Assembly: GCA_029946075.1 (NCBI GenBank)
Contig: JAQSDT010000681.1
Span: 1-21,396, forward strand
DNA: 21,396 nt
DNA from: a bacterium
Lineage (GTDB): Bacteria; Pseudomonadota; Alphaproteobacteria; Rhizobiales; Xanthobacteraceae
Direction of reading: 5' to 3'
Below the pieces are notes generated by a model. That model was not told where the DNA came from. It did not search any database and saw only the letters and a program-made list of their open reading frames with translations. Made by a program: the position numbers and the translations under genes. Shown here one piece after another: positions 1-6,643 of the stretch. Numbering within the stretch: position 1 is the first letter of the stretch; each line of letters starts with the position of its first letter.

Positions 1-72
1 CTCACCGCCGCGATCGGCGCGCCGTTCTTTCTCGGCATGCTGCTGCGCCGGCGCAGGCTGGTATCGCTGTGA
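1..72 (+). CDS. hmuU: FecCD-family haem ABC transporter permease, C-terminal end only
   Basis: The last 23 codons of a gene entering from the left edge, ending in TGA at 70-72. The readable tail contains GAPFFLGMLLRRRRLVSL. A Gly-Ala-Pro-(Phe/Tyr)-Phe stretch followed by a short hydrophobic run and a basic tail is the standard C-terminus of FecCD/BtuC-type inner-membrane permeases. The next gene is a haem-type ATPase that overlaps the stop codon (GTGA), so the two are translationally coupled and this is most likely HmuU, the permease of a haem importer. The permease call rests on the conserved tail and the context; substrate is inferred from the neighbouring ATPase. Confidence 0.8.
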   Translation, partial: LTAAIGAPFFLGMLLRRRRLVSL

Positions 73-869
73 GCGCCATTCTCGCAGCGCAGTCGATCTC
101 GATGGCGGTCGGCGGAGCGACGCTGGTCGACCGGATCGATCTGCGCATCGCTGCCGGCGAATTGATCGCTATCGTCGGTCCCAACGGCGCCGGAAAATCG
201 ACGCTGCTGCGGATGTTGTCCGGCGATCTCAGGCCTACCGGCGGCGAGATCAGGCTGAAGCAGCGTGATATCCGCGCCTATCCGCCGCGCCAGCTCGCTC
301 ATCACCGCGCGATGCTCTCGCAGCACGTCAACGTCACCTTCCCGTTCACGGTCGAGGAGATCGTACAGATGGGCGCCGGCGAAACCGGCCGCGCAGCCGC
401 GCAGCGGCTGGTGGAGGCCGCGCTCGCCGAGGTCGGGCTGACGCCATTCGCCCAGCGGCAATTGCCGACGCTCTCCGGCGGCGAACAGCAACGTGCGCAT
501 TTCGCCCGCGTGCTGGTGCAACTTGCCTGCGGCGAGGCCAACCACGGCCCCGGCCTGCTGCTGCTGGACGAGCCGACCTCGAGCCTCGACATGCGCCACC
601 AGATCGATCTGGTGGAAACTGCGCGGGCTCGCGCCAGGAACGGCACCGCCGTGATCGCGGTGCTGCACGACCTCAATCTCGCGATGCGGTTCGCCGATCG
701 TATCCTGCTGCTGCACCGGGGCAGACTGGCGGTGGACGGCCGCCGCGCAGAGGCGATCACTGCCGACACCATCCGCCGGATCTTCGAGATCGACGTCACC
801 ATCGACTACACCGATGCCGGCGTGCCGTTCCTGCTGCCGCAGACCATGCGGCCGGTCCCGTTGCCTTGA
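69..869 (+). CDS. hmuV: Haem ABC transporter ATP-binding protein HmuV
   Basis: Cytoplasmic ATPase that powers haem import through the HmuU permease and a periplasmic HmuT-type binding protein. The 266-aa product has every ABC hallmark: Walker A GPNGAGKST (residues 37-45), signature LSGGEQQR (135-142), Walker B LLLLDEPTSSLD (from 163, D167/E168) and the switch His in VLHDLN (H200). The short insertion before Walker B (ACGEANHGPG) is typical of HmuV and helps separate it from siderophore ATPases such as FecE/FhuC. The start is GTG at 69, overlapping the TGA of the permease gene by the GTGA junction, which indicates co-translation. The length is normal for HmuV. No Irr or Fur box can be judged because the operon start is outside the window. 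Confidence 0.9.
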   Translation: MSAILAAQSISMAVGGATLVDRIDLRIAAGELIAIVGPNGAGKSTLLRMLSGDLRPTGGEIRLKQRDIRAYPPRQLAHHRAMLSQHVNVTFPFTVEEIVQMGAGETGRAAAQRLVEAALAEVGLTPFAQRQLPTLSGGEQQRAHFARVLVQLACGEANHGPGLLLLDEPTSSLDMRHQIDLVETARARARNGTAVIAVLHDLNLAMRFADRILLLHRGRLAVDGRRAEAITADTIRRIFEIDVTIDYTDAGVPFLLPQTMRPVPLP

Positions 870-897
870 GGGCATTAGGCCGCAGGCTTATCCAACG

Positions 898-937
898 CCG
901 TTACACGGCTTTCACAAAACCGTCAGCCGGCTGTAAC
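898..937 (+). promoter_or_regulatory. Putative PhoB binding array (two tandem Pho boxes)
   Basis: Four heptamers sit at exact 11-bp intervals: CCGTTAC (898-904), CTTTCAC (909-915), CCGTCAG (920-926) and CTGTAAC (931-937), each pair separated by 4 bp, one spacer being AAAA. Each resembles the CTGTCAT-like heptamer of the Pho box, whose subunits repeat every 11 bp. The array ends 46 bp before the start codon of the phytase-like gene, a reasonable place for a PhoB-activated promoter. No individual heptamer is a perfect match, so the periodicity is the main evidence. Confidence 0.5.
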
Positions 938-983
938 AGCCGATCCGCAAGACACGCCGCATCACCACCACAGGAGATCCGCC

Positions 984-2333
984 ATGCGCGTGTTGCTATG
1001 TTCCCTCGCCTCCGTCTTTCTGGCCAGCGCCGCATTCGCGCAAGGCGAAGGCGAATTCCCCGCCACGCTGAAAGGCCACGCCGTATTGCCCGCTGCGACC
1101 TTCATCGAAGCGCCCGCCGACGCGCCGGCCGATCTGAAGACCGCGGGCAAATACACCACCGGCAAGCGCGTCGACGCCATCGGCAGCATGATGGGCAAAT
1201 CCTACGAGCGCCCGACCGGCGTGTCGCTGCCGTTCAAGGGCCAGCCGCTGCAGGGCCATTCCGGCATCAAGGCGATGCCGGACGGCTCGTTCTGGCTGCT
1301 CACCGACAACGGCATGGGCTCGCGCTACAACTCGGCGGACTCGATGCTGTACCTCAACCGCCACAAGATCGACTGGACCAGCGGCAAGATCGACCGGCAG
1401 GAAACCGTGTTCCTGCACGACCCCGACAGGAAAGTGCCGTTCCGCATCGTTCATGAAGATACGGCGAAGCGCTATCTGACCGGCGCCGATTTCGACACCG
1501 AAGGTTTTCAGATCATCGGCGAGACCTTCTGGATCGGTGACGAGTTCGGACCCTATGTGCTGAAGGCCGACAAGACCGGCAAGATCCTCGCCGTGTTCGA
1601 AACCTCAGCCGACGGCAAGCCGGTGCGCTCGCCCGACCATTGGTCGGTGCAGTCGCCGGGCGCACCCGGCGCGAGCTACACCACCGTCAATCTGCGTCGC
1701 TCCAAGGGCTATGAAGGCTTCGCGTCGTCGAAGGACGGCAAGTTCCTTTACGGCCTGCTCGAAGGCCCGATCTGGGATGCCGAGAAAAAGGACTGGGAAA
1801 AGGTCGACGGCAAGGAAGCTGCGCGGATCCTCGAATTCGACGTCGCCGCCGAAAAGTTCACCGGCCGCTACTGGCACTACGTGTTCGAGCAGAACGGCCA
1901 CGCCATCGGCGACTTCAACATGATCGACGCTTCCAGCGGCCTGATCATCGAGCGCGACAATGGCGAAGGCACCGCCGACAAGGCCTGCCCGCAGGGCAAT
2001 CGCGGCGAGAATTGTTTCCCGGATCTCGCCAGGTTCAAGCGCGTCTACAAGATCGATCTGTCCGACGCCAACGTCGGCAAGCCGGTGCGCAAGATCGCCT
2101 ATATCGACCTGATGAAGATCCGCGATCCCGACAAGAAGGCGCGCAAGCCGCTCAATGACGGCGTGCTGACCTTCCCGTTCTTCACCATCGAGAACGTCGA
2201 TCGCGTCGACGACACCCACATCATCGTCGGCAACGACAACAATCTGCCGTTCTCGTCGAGCCGCGATCCGAACAAGGCCGATGACAACGAGTTCGTGCTG
2301 CTGGAAGTCGGGGAGTTCCTGAAGGCGAAGTGA
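984..2333 (+). CDS. Secreted esterase-like/phytase-family protein (PF13449-type)
   Basis: A 449-aa exported protein. The N-terminus is a classic Sec signal peptide (MRVLLCSLASVFLASAAFAQ, probable cleavage after AFA, about residue 19), so the mature protein should be periplasmic or secreted. The body matches the 'esterase-like activity of phytase' family, a beta-propeller-like fold. Visible family-like stretches include the GHSGIKAMPDGSFWLLTDNG region, FDTEGFQIIGETFWIGDEFGPYVL, the SKGYEGFA stretch and a C-terminal IENVDRVDDTHIIVGNDNNLPFSSSR block. Actual substrate is unknown: family members are annotated as phytases or phosphoesterases mostly by similarity. The ATG at 984 has a good Shine-Dalgarno (AGGAGA about 6 bp upstream). 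The upstream Pho-box-like array supports a phosphate-scavenging role but does not prove it. Confidence 0.8.
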   Translation: MRVLLCSLASVFLASAAFAQGEGEFPATLKGHAVLPAATFIEAPADAPADLKTAGKYTTGKRVDAIGSMMGKSYERPTGVSLPFKGQPLQGHSGIKAMPDGSFWLLTDNGMGSRYNSADSMLYLNRHKIDWTSGKIDRQETVFLHDPDRKVPFRIVHEDTAKRYLTGADFDTEGFQIIGETFWIGDEFGPYVLKADKTGKILAVFETSADGKPVRSPDHWSVQSPGAPGASYTTVNLRRSKGYEGFASSKDGKFLYGLLEGPIWDAEKKDWEKVDGKEAARILEFDVAAEKFTGRYWHYVFEQNGHAIGDFNMIDASSGLIIERDNGEGTADKACPQGNRGENCFPDLARFKRVYKIDLSDANVGKPVRKIAYIDLMKIRDPDKKARKPLNDGVLTFPFFTIENVDRVDDTHIIVGNDNNLPFSSSRDPNKADDNEFVLLEVGEFLKAK

Positions 2334-2342
2334 ACTGGTTCT

Positions 2343-2371
2343 CCCTCTCCCCGTAAAGGACGGGGAGAGGG
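2343..2371. terminator. Palindromic intergenic hairpin between convergent genes (REP-like)
   Basis: A perfect 12-bp stem CCCTCTCCCCGT / ACGGGGAGAGGG with a 5-nt loop (AAAGG) lies in the 51-bp gap between two convergent genes, 10 bp after the esterase-like stop. Neither side has a U-tract. It could end transcription from both directions, or be a copy of the C-rich/G-rich palindromic repeats that are scattered between genes in Bradyrhizobium-type genomes. The repeat reading comes from general knowledge of such sequences; only this copy of the sequence is present here. Confidence 0.55.
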
Positions 2372-2384
2372 TGAGCATTCCCAA

Positions 2385-3860
2385 CTACCCCTCAAACACC
2401 CGCGCGAGCTTTGCCACCGCCGGGCCGATGCTCTGCCGCGAATAGCCGCTGAAGCCGAACATCAGCGCGGATCGCGCCGGCGCGGCGACATACATCCGGC
2501 TCATCGCTCGGACGATCACGCCCTGCTCCCGCGCGGCCTTCTCGATGGCGACGTCGGACAGGCCGCGCCTGAGCCAGGCGACAAGGTGCATGCCCTGATC
2601 GGGTGCATCGACAGTCAAATGATCGCCGAGCCGGCGCCGGAGTGCCGCCACCAGCGCATCACGCTGGTCCTGATAGGCCGTGCGCATCCGGCGGATGTGC
2701 GACGCAAAGTGCCCCTCCGCCATGAAGTCCGTCACGACCGCCTGGCACAGCGTCGCGGGCTGCCGGTCCATCAGGTAGCGCGCCGTCGCGAACGGGCGCA
2801 CCAGCGCTGGCGGCAGCACGGCGTAGCCAAGGCGAAGGCCGGGAAACAGCGCCTTGTTGAGCGTGCCGACGTAAATTACCCGCTCGCCGTCATCGAGGCC
2901 CTGCAGCGATGCCAGCGGCCGGCCGCCGTAACGGAATTCGCTGGCGTAATCGTCCTCCACGATCCAGGCTCCGGCCTCGCGCGCCCAGGCCAGCAATTCG
3001 AGCCGGCGCGACATCGCCAGTTGAACGCCGGTCGGAAACTGGTGCGAGGGCGTGACGAAGGCCGCACGCGCCCGCGGCGCCAGCCGCTTGCCTGCGCCGA
3101 CGTCGATACCCCTGTCATCGACCGGCACGGGATGAACCCTGGCGCCGGCCGCCGTCAGCGCCAGTCGCGTCAACGGATAACCGGGGTCCTCCACCCAAAC
3201 ATCCCTGTCGCCATCGCCAAACGTGCGAATGACGAGGTCGATGGCGTGCTGGGTGCCGCCGGTGATGACGATCTGCTCCGGCTCGCAGCGCACCGCGCGT
3301 GCGGCGCGCAGATAGTCGCAAACATGCTTGCGCAGCGCGAACGCGCCCTGCGGATCCGAATAGCCGAGATGTTCGATATCAAGCGTGCGCAGCGAGCGCG
3401 CCGTCAGCTTGCGCCACAGTTCGATGGTGCGCGCATCGAGCAACGTCCGCCCGAGGTTGAACGGGCGGTACTCGCTGTGGAAGGTGACGTCCACGGTATC
3501 CTGCGCACGGTGAACGGGCGCCGCCATCGCCCTGGCGGCCGGCGGCAATCGTTTCCGTTGCCGCGGTGCTGTCCCGGCAAAGGGTTCGGGAAGGTCGGCC
3601 GCGATGTAGGTGCCGGCGCCGATCCTGCCGGTGACGTAGCCTTCCGCGAGAAGCTGCTCATACGCGGCCACCACGGCGGTGCGCGATACCGCGAGCCGTG
3701 CGGCAAGCTCGCGGCTCGACGGCAATTTCGAACCGGCCTGCAAGGCGCGCGAAAGGATCGCCTCGCGCATCTGCGCGTAGATCTGGCGAAACAGCGGCGC
3801 GTCGCCGCCGCGATCGACCTTGAAGGCATAGAGGCCGGCCCAGCCCTGCTGATGTTTCAT
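2385..3860 (-). CDS. MocR/PdxR-type transcriptional regulator (GntR wHTH + aminotransferase-like domain)
   Basis: A 491-aa DNA-binding regulator. Residues about 15-85 form a GntR winged helix-turn-helix (PLFRQIYAQMREAILS, GSKLPSSRELAARLAVSRTAV, EGYVTGRIGAGTYIA). From about 140 onward it is a type-I aminotransferase fold with ITGGTQHAIDLV, the DDYASEFRY motif and the PLP-lysine context GTLNKALFPGLRLGY (K336), so a PLP aldimine is plausible. Proteins of this kind sense PLP or amino-compound adducts and often control a divergent gene. The start MKHQQGWAGLY (ATG ending at 3860) is preferred to upstream in-frame starts because those would translate the shared operator region, and because family members begin just before the wHTH. 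It diverges from the PPOX-family gene with 116 bp between the start codons. Effector and exact target are not evident. Confidence 0.88.
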   Translation of the reverse strand: MKHQQGWAGLYAFKVDRGGDAPLFRQIYAQMREAILSRALQAGSKLPSSRELAARLAVSRTAVVAAYEQLLAEGYVTGRIGAGTYIAADLPEPFAGTAPRQRKRLPPAARAMAAPVHRAQDTVDVTFHSEYRPFNLGRTLLDARTIELWRKLTARSLRTLDIEHLGYSDPQGAFALRKHVCDYLRAARAVRCEPEQIVITGGTQHAIDLVIRTFGDGDRDVWVEDPGYPLTRLALTAAGARVHPVPVDDRGIDVGAGKRLAPRARAAFVTPSHQFPTGVQLAMSRRLELLAWAREAGAWIVEDDYASEFRYGGRPLASLQGLDDGERVIYVGTLNKALFPGLRLGYAVLPPALVRPFATARYLMDRQPATLCQAVVTDFMAEGHFASHIRRMRTAYQDQRDALVAALRRRLGDHLTVDAPDQGMHLVAWLRRGLSDVAIEKAAREQGVIVRAMSRMYVAAPARSALMFGFSGYSRQSIGPAVAKLARVFEG

Positions 3861-3888
3861 CGGTCTCTCGCTGCGAAATACGACCAGC

Positions 3889-3939
3889 AAAGTGGTATTG
3901 CATATTGGTGTCAAGTGGACCTTGAGGAAATACCACTTT
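3889..3939. promoter_or_regulatory. Shared operator/promoter of the MocR-PPOX divergent pair
   Basis: A perfect 11-bp inverted repeat, AAAGTGGTATT (3889-3899) and AATACCACTTT (3929-3939), separated by 29 bp. A third AAGTGG half-site lies inside at 3913-3918, directly repeated 23 bp from the first. On the minus strand a perfect TTGACA -35 element (3909-3914 on plus) points toward the MocR gene, and its -10 region would fall on the left arm of the repeat, so binding there would affect the regulator's own promoter. MocR-type regulators commonly bind such combinations of direct and inverted repeats between divergent genes. Confidence 0.65.
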
Positions 3940-3976
3940 CCGATAGCGTCGCGTGGACCGACAGCACGAGGGGAAA

Positions 3977-4540
3977 ATGAGCACGCCTGTACTTCGTCGC
4001 GCCGAAAGGGCCATGACATCGGAGCGATCGCTCGAAACCCTGGCTGCGGGGTTCAGCGGCCGCCTGGCGACCACAGGCGCCGACGGCTATCCCTACTGCA
4101 TTCCCCTGCTGTACGTCTGGATGGACGGTGAATTGTACCTGCACACCGGAAGCGCGCGTGGCCATTTGCGTTCGAACGTCGAGGTGAATGCGCGCGTCTG
4201 CTTCGAGATCGACGAACCCGACGAAGTCTTCGATTACGGACGCTTCGAGTGCGATTCAGGACTGGCGTACCGAAGCGTGGTGCTGTTCGGCGCGATCCGG
4301 ATCGTGGATGAGATCACGGGCAAGCAGCGCTTCTGCGAGGCGTTGATGGCGAAATACGGAAAGCCGGGCACCCGGCGGCCGAAGGGTTTCTTTCCGCGGA
4401 TTGACGCCATCACCGTCTATGCGGTCACGGTCGAGCGCATCACCGGCAAGGAAACCGCGCTGCCGCCGCTGTCGGAACAATGGCCGGCAAAGGACCGGAC
4501 CAAGACGCCGAACGCGCGGGTACCTGCCCCGACATCCTGA
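3977..4540 (+). CDS. Pyridoxamine 5'-phosphate oxidase-family (NimA-like) flavoprotein
   Basis: A 187-aa cytoplasmic protein with the split-barrel flavin-binding fold of the PPOX/NimA group (COG3467-like). Typical features are the N-terminal SLETLAAGFSGRLATTGADGYPYCIPLLYVWMDGELYLHTGSA segment, read in parts (GRLATTGADGYPY, IPLLYVW, LYLHTGSARGH), then NARVCFEIDEPDEV, SVVLFGAIRIVDE and the VYAVTVERITGKE strand near the C-terminus. The group includes nitroimidazole-resistance proteins and many uncharacterised FMN or haem binders; it is not a full-length PdxH. ATG at 3977 has GAGGGG 6-7 bp upstream, better than the in-frame GTG at 3953. Its position opposite a MocR/PdxR-type regulator suggests that regulator controls it and that the substrate may be a vitamin-B6-like or amino compound (inference). 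Confidence 0.8.
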   Translation: MSTPVLRRAERAMTSERSLETLAAGFSGRLATTGADGYPYCIPLLYVWMDGELYLHTGSARGHLRSNVEVNARVCFEIDEPDEVFDYGRFECDSGLAYRSVVLFGAIRIVDEITGKQRFCEALMAKYGKPGTRRPKGFFPRIDAITVYAVTVERITGKETALPPLSEQWPAKDRTKTPNARVPAPTS

Positions 4541-4562
4541 GGTGCGCGCTTTCGCGCGCCTC
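4539..4562 (+). terminator. Hairpin at the 3' end of the PPOX-family gene
   Basis: GAGGTGCGCG (4539-4548), a CTTT loop and CGCGCGCCTC (4553-4562) form a 10-bp stem with one G-U pair, starting inside the stop codon. There is no U-tract after it, so it is a stem-loop end or mRNA-stabilising structure rather than a textbook intrinsic terminator. Confidence 0.45.
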
Positions 4563-4757
4563 CAGCAACAGCGGCAAAACCGTTGCGCGGGGATGGCGGA
4601 CCGGTATTGCACGAGTCCCCGCCCCTGCCGACAGAGGCGATCGTCGACGAGAATATGCTGGCACGACATCGGCTGCTTCTCCCTGTCGCCGGGCACGTCG
4701 TTCGGCCCTTGGCATTTTGTGATGCCGGCATCAGAGAAGTCGACGGCGGCGACAAGG

Positions 4758-4784
4758 CCGCGGGATGCAGACCAGCATCCGCGG
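4758..4784 (-). terminator. Hairpin downstream of the DUF4139 gene
   Basis: CCGCGGGATGC (4758-4768) and GCATCCGCGG (4775-4784) pair with a single bulged G and a 6-nt loop, 20 bp beyond the stop codon of the minus-strand DUF4139 gene. No clear U-tract follows on the minus strand. The gap 4541-4803 otherwise shows no convincing gene: open frames on both strands lack family-like sequence and a good ribosome-binding site. Confidence 0.45.
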
Positions 4785-4803
4785 CCCTGCGCTTTTCAGC
4801 GGG

Positions 4804-6489
4804 TCAGCCCGCAGGCGAGAACACGACGCCGCGGTCCTTGGGCCAGCGCAGCCGCCAGGCGAAGTGAATGTCCTTCACCTCGCCGGGTTTGGCCTCGAAC
4901 GCCCACTCCAGTACGCCGCGACGGTCGCGGAGATTGGTGGTCGTGGGCGGCGTGGTGGACGGCAGCATTTCGACCTGGATGTCCTCGTTCTCGCTGACCG
5001 GCAGCTGGTCCTCGATCGCGATCCGGACCGGGAAGTCATGACCGTTGCGCACAATGGTCTTGAAGGCGCGCTCGTCGGTCTTCGACGTGGTGACGATCAG
5101 GCCGGCCGATCCTTCGTTGCGCTTGAGGACGGTGCGCTCGATCTTGATCTTGTCGTCGGCGCCGAAGCCGAGCCGTACGGTCTCGTCCTTGCCGGCGGCG
5201 GCCATCTGGCTGCGGCCGACAAAGACGCCGTCGCGATAGATCGAGACCTGACCCGGCAGCAGCGGCGCGTCCTCGACCTGCTTGAAGCTGGCTTCGAGGA
5301 AGCCGGTCGGATCCTTCACCGGCGCGGCGCGCACCGTCATGTCAGGCGCAATCGCCGCGCTGGAAACCCGCAGGCTCTTGGCGCCTTCGTTGGCAGCAAG
5401 GCTGACGCGGCCCGGAATCTTGAAGGTCACCTGGAAGCCGCTGACTTCGGCGGTGGCCTGCTGCTCGTCGGCACGCTCACGGGACTCCGCTTCTGCCGCG
5501 ACCTTGGCCAGCTGCGCCGAACGCAGCGGCGCCGGCGCAGGAGCCGCCGCGGGCATCGCCGAATCCGACATCGACCCGCCGACCATCGGACGTGACACAT
5601 ACGGATATTGAACGAGCAGCGGTTTCAGCTCCGGCGCGCTGCCGCCGCGGGCGGTTCGCACCGTGGAGACGCTGAGCGCCACGTTGGACCAGTCCTCGCC
5701 GGTGGCCTGCACGATTTCGGCGCGGCGCACCAGTTCGAGCGCCGGCTTGCGATCCTTCGACCCGGTGTCGAGCCTCGCGTCATAGATCGGCGTCCAGCGC
5801 GCGTTACGAACCGCATACGTCACGCGCAGCGTCGCCTTGGTCGCCGCGGCGGCTGCGACCTCGATCCGGACTTCGAGCTTGTTCGGCGGCTTCTGTGCGC
5901 GCTCCTGTTCGGCGCGTGCGATCTCGCGGTCGAGGTCGCGCTGCTTGCGCTGGGCGGCGCGAATCGCGGTGTCGGCGCTGGCGACTTCCTCGGCGACCGC
6001 CGCAAAGGCCGCGCGCCATTCCGTCATCGGGCGCGCCTCGCCCTTTTCGCCCAATCCTGCCGGCGCGGTATCGGAAAATCGTTCGGCAAATTTGCGCCGC
6101 GCGGTGGCGGCGTCGATCGCACCCTGCAGGTCGGCGCGCTCGTCCTTCAGCGCCTCGATGCGCTTGTCGAGTTCGGGCAAATTGACCGGCGGCGCGGCGC
6201 GCGGTGGCTTGGCATCGATCGCGCCGATGGTGATTTTCGCGCCGGCCTCGCCCTCGACCCGCAGCGAGGAGGGATCGAGCGTCAGCGGGAAATCCTTCAA
6301 CACGGCCGAATTCTCGCCGGCCGGAAGATCGACCGTGATGAGACGGGTGACGCTGGCGCCGTCGGGATAGACGGTGACGGCATCGACCGCCGATCGCGCG
6401 TCGACATCGGCCGCCCACACCGGGCTTGCCGCCAGCGCCGTCAGGACGACGAGGCTCGCCGTCGAAAAACTGTTCGCAATCAATCTCAT
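4804..6489 (-). CDS. Exported DUF4140/DUF4139-domain protein (mucoidy-inhibitor MuiA-like family)
   Basis: A 561-aa protein of unknown biochemical function. The start MRLIANSFSTASLVVLTALA opens a clear signal peptide (cleavage near SPVWA-AD, about residue 26) and has AGGAGAG upstream; in-frame codons further up would place residues before the signal and are rejected. The N-terminal part (DAVTVYPDGASVTR... LPAGENSAVLKDFPLTLDPSSLRV) is the DUF4140 domain. Two heptad-rich segments follow (LDKRIEALKDERADLQGAI and the AAQRKQRDLDREIARAEQER region), which look like a coiled coil. The C-terminal DUF4139 part includes RWTPIYDARLDT, VQATGEDWSNVALSVST and a closing GVLEWAFEAKPGEVKDI block. Likely envelope-located. 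It lies downstream of the response-regulator gene on the same strand, 154 bp away, with several hairpins between, so co-transcription is uncertain. Confidence 0.85.
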   Translation of the reverse strand: MRLIANSFSTASLVVLTALAASPVWAADVDARSAVDAVTVYPDGASVTRLITVDLPAGENSAVLKDFPLTLDPSSLRVEGEAGAKITIGAIDAKPPRAAPPVNLPELDKRIEALKDERADLQGAIDAATARRKFAERFSDTAPAGLGEKGEARPMTEWRAAFAAVAEEVASADTAIRAAQRKQRDLDREIARAEQERAQKPPNKLEVRIEVAAAAATKATLRVTYAVRNARWTPIYDARLDTGSKDRKPALELVRRAEIVQATGEDWSNVALSVSTVRTARGGSAPELKPLLVQYPYVSRPMVGGSMSDSAMPAAAPAPAPLRSAQLAKVAAEAESRERADEQQATAEVSGFQVTFKIPGRVSLAANEGAKSLRVSSAAIAPDMTVRAAPVKDPTGFLEASFKQVEDAPLLPGQVSIYRDGVFVGRSQMAAAGKDETVRLGFGADDKIKIERTVLKRNEGSAGLIVTTSKTDERAFKTIVRNGHDFPVRIAIEDQLPVSENEDIQVEMLPSTTPPTTTNLRDRRGVLEWAFEAKPGEVKDIHFAWRLRWPKDRGVVFSPAG

Positions 6490-6507
6490 GGAAGCTCTCC
6501 TGAACCG

Positions 6508-6554
6508 CTTGCCTGACGGCAAGTCGCGACGATGCCCATCACACCCCGGTGATG
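6508..6554 (-). promoter_or_regulatory. Two small hairpins in the leader of the DUF4139 gene
   Basis: CTTGCC-TGAC-GGCAAG (6508-6523) and CATCAC-ACCCCG-GTGATG (6537-6554) are perfect 6-bp inverted repeats within 65 bp upstream of the DUF4139 start. They may be leader stem-loops or operators. No clear promoter hexamers can be picked around them. Confidence 0.3.
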
Positions 6555-6602
6555 AGACGCAGCGAATGAGCAACGGGTTCGATTGAGGTTTCCATGAGGC
6601 CT

Positions 6603-6623
6603 CGCCGCGTCAGGAACGCGGCG
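6603..6623 (-). terminator. Putative terminator hairpin after the response-regulator gene
   Basis: CGCCGCGT (6603-6610), loop CAGGA, ACGCGGCG (6616-6623): an 8-bp perfect GC-rich stem 20 bp beyond the stop of the minus-strand response regulator. The downstream minus-strand sequence is only weakly T-rich. It probably separates this gene from the DUF4139 gene. Confidence 0.4.
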
Positions 6624-6643
6624 GCGGCGTCAGGCTTTCAAGT

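Noticed and set aside
2586..3980. Long plus-strand open frame opposite the MocR gene
   Set aside because: Arg/His/Ala-rich shadow translation of a clear GntR-aminotransferase gene; a side effect of high GC.
4765..5595. Plus-strand open frames opposite the DUF4139 gene
   Set aside because: Codon pattern follows the minus-strand gene; sequence shows no recognisable domain.
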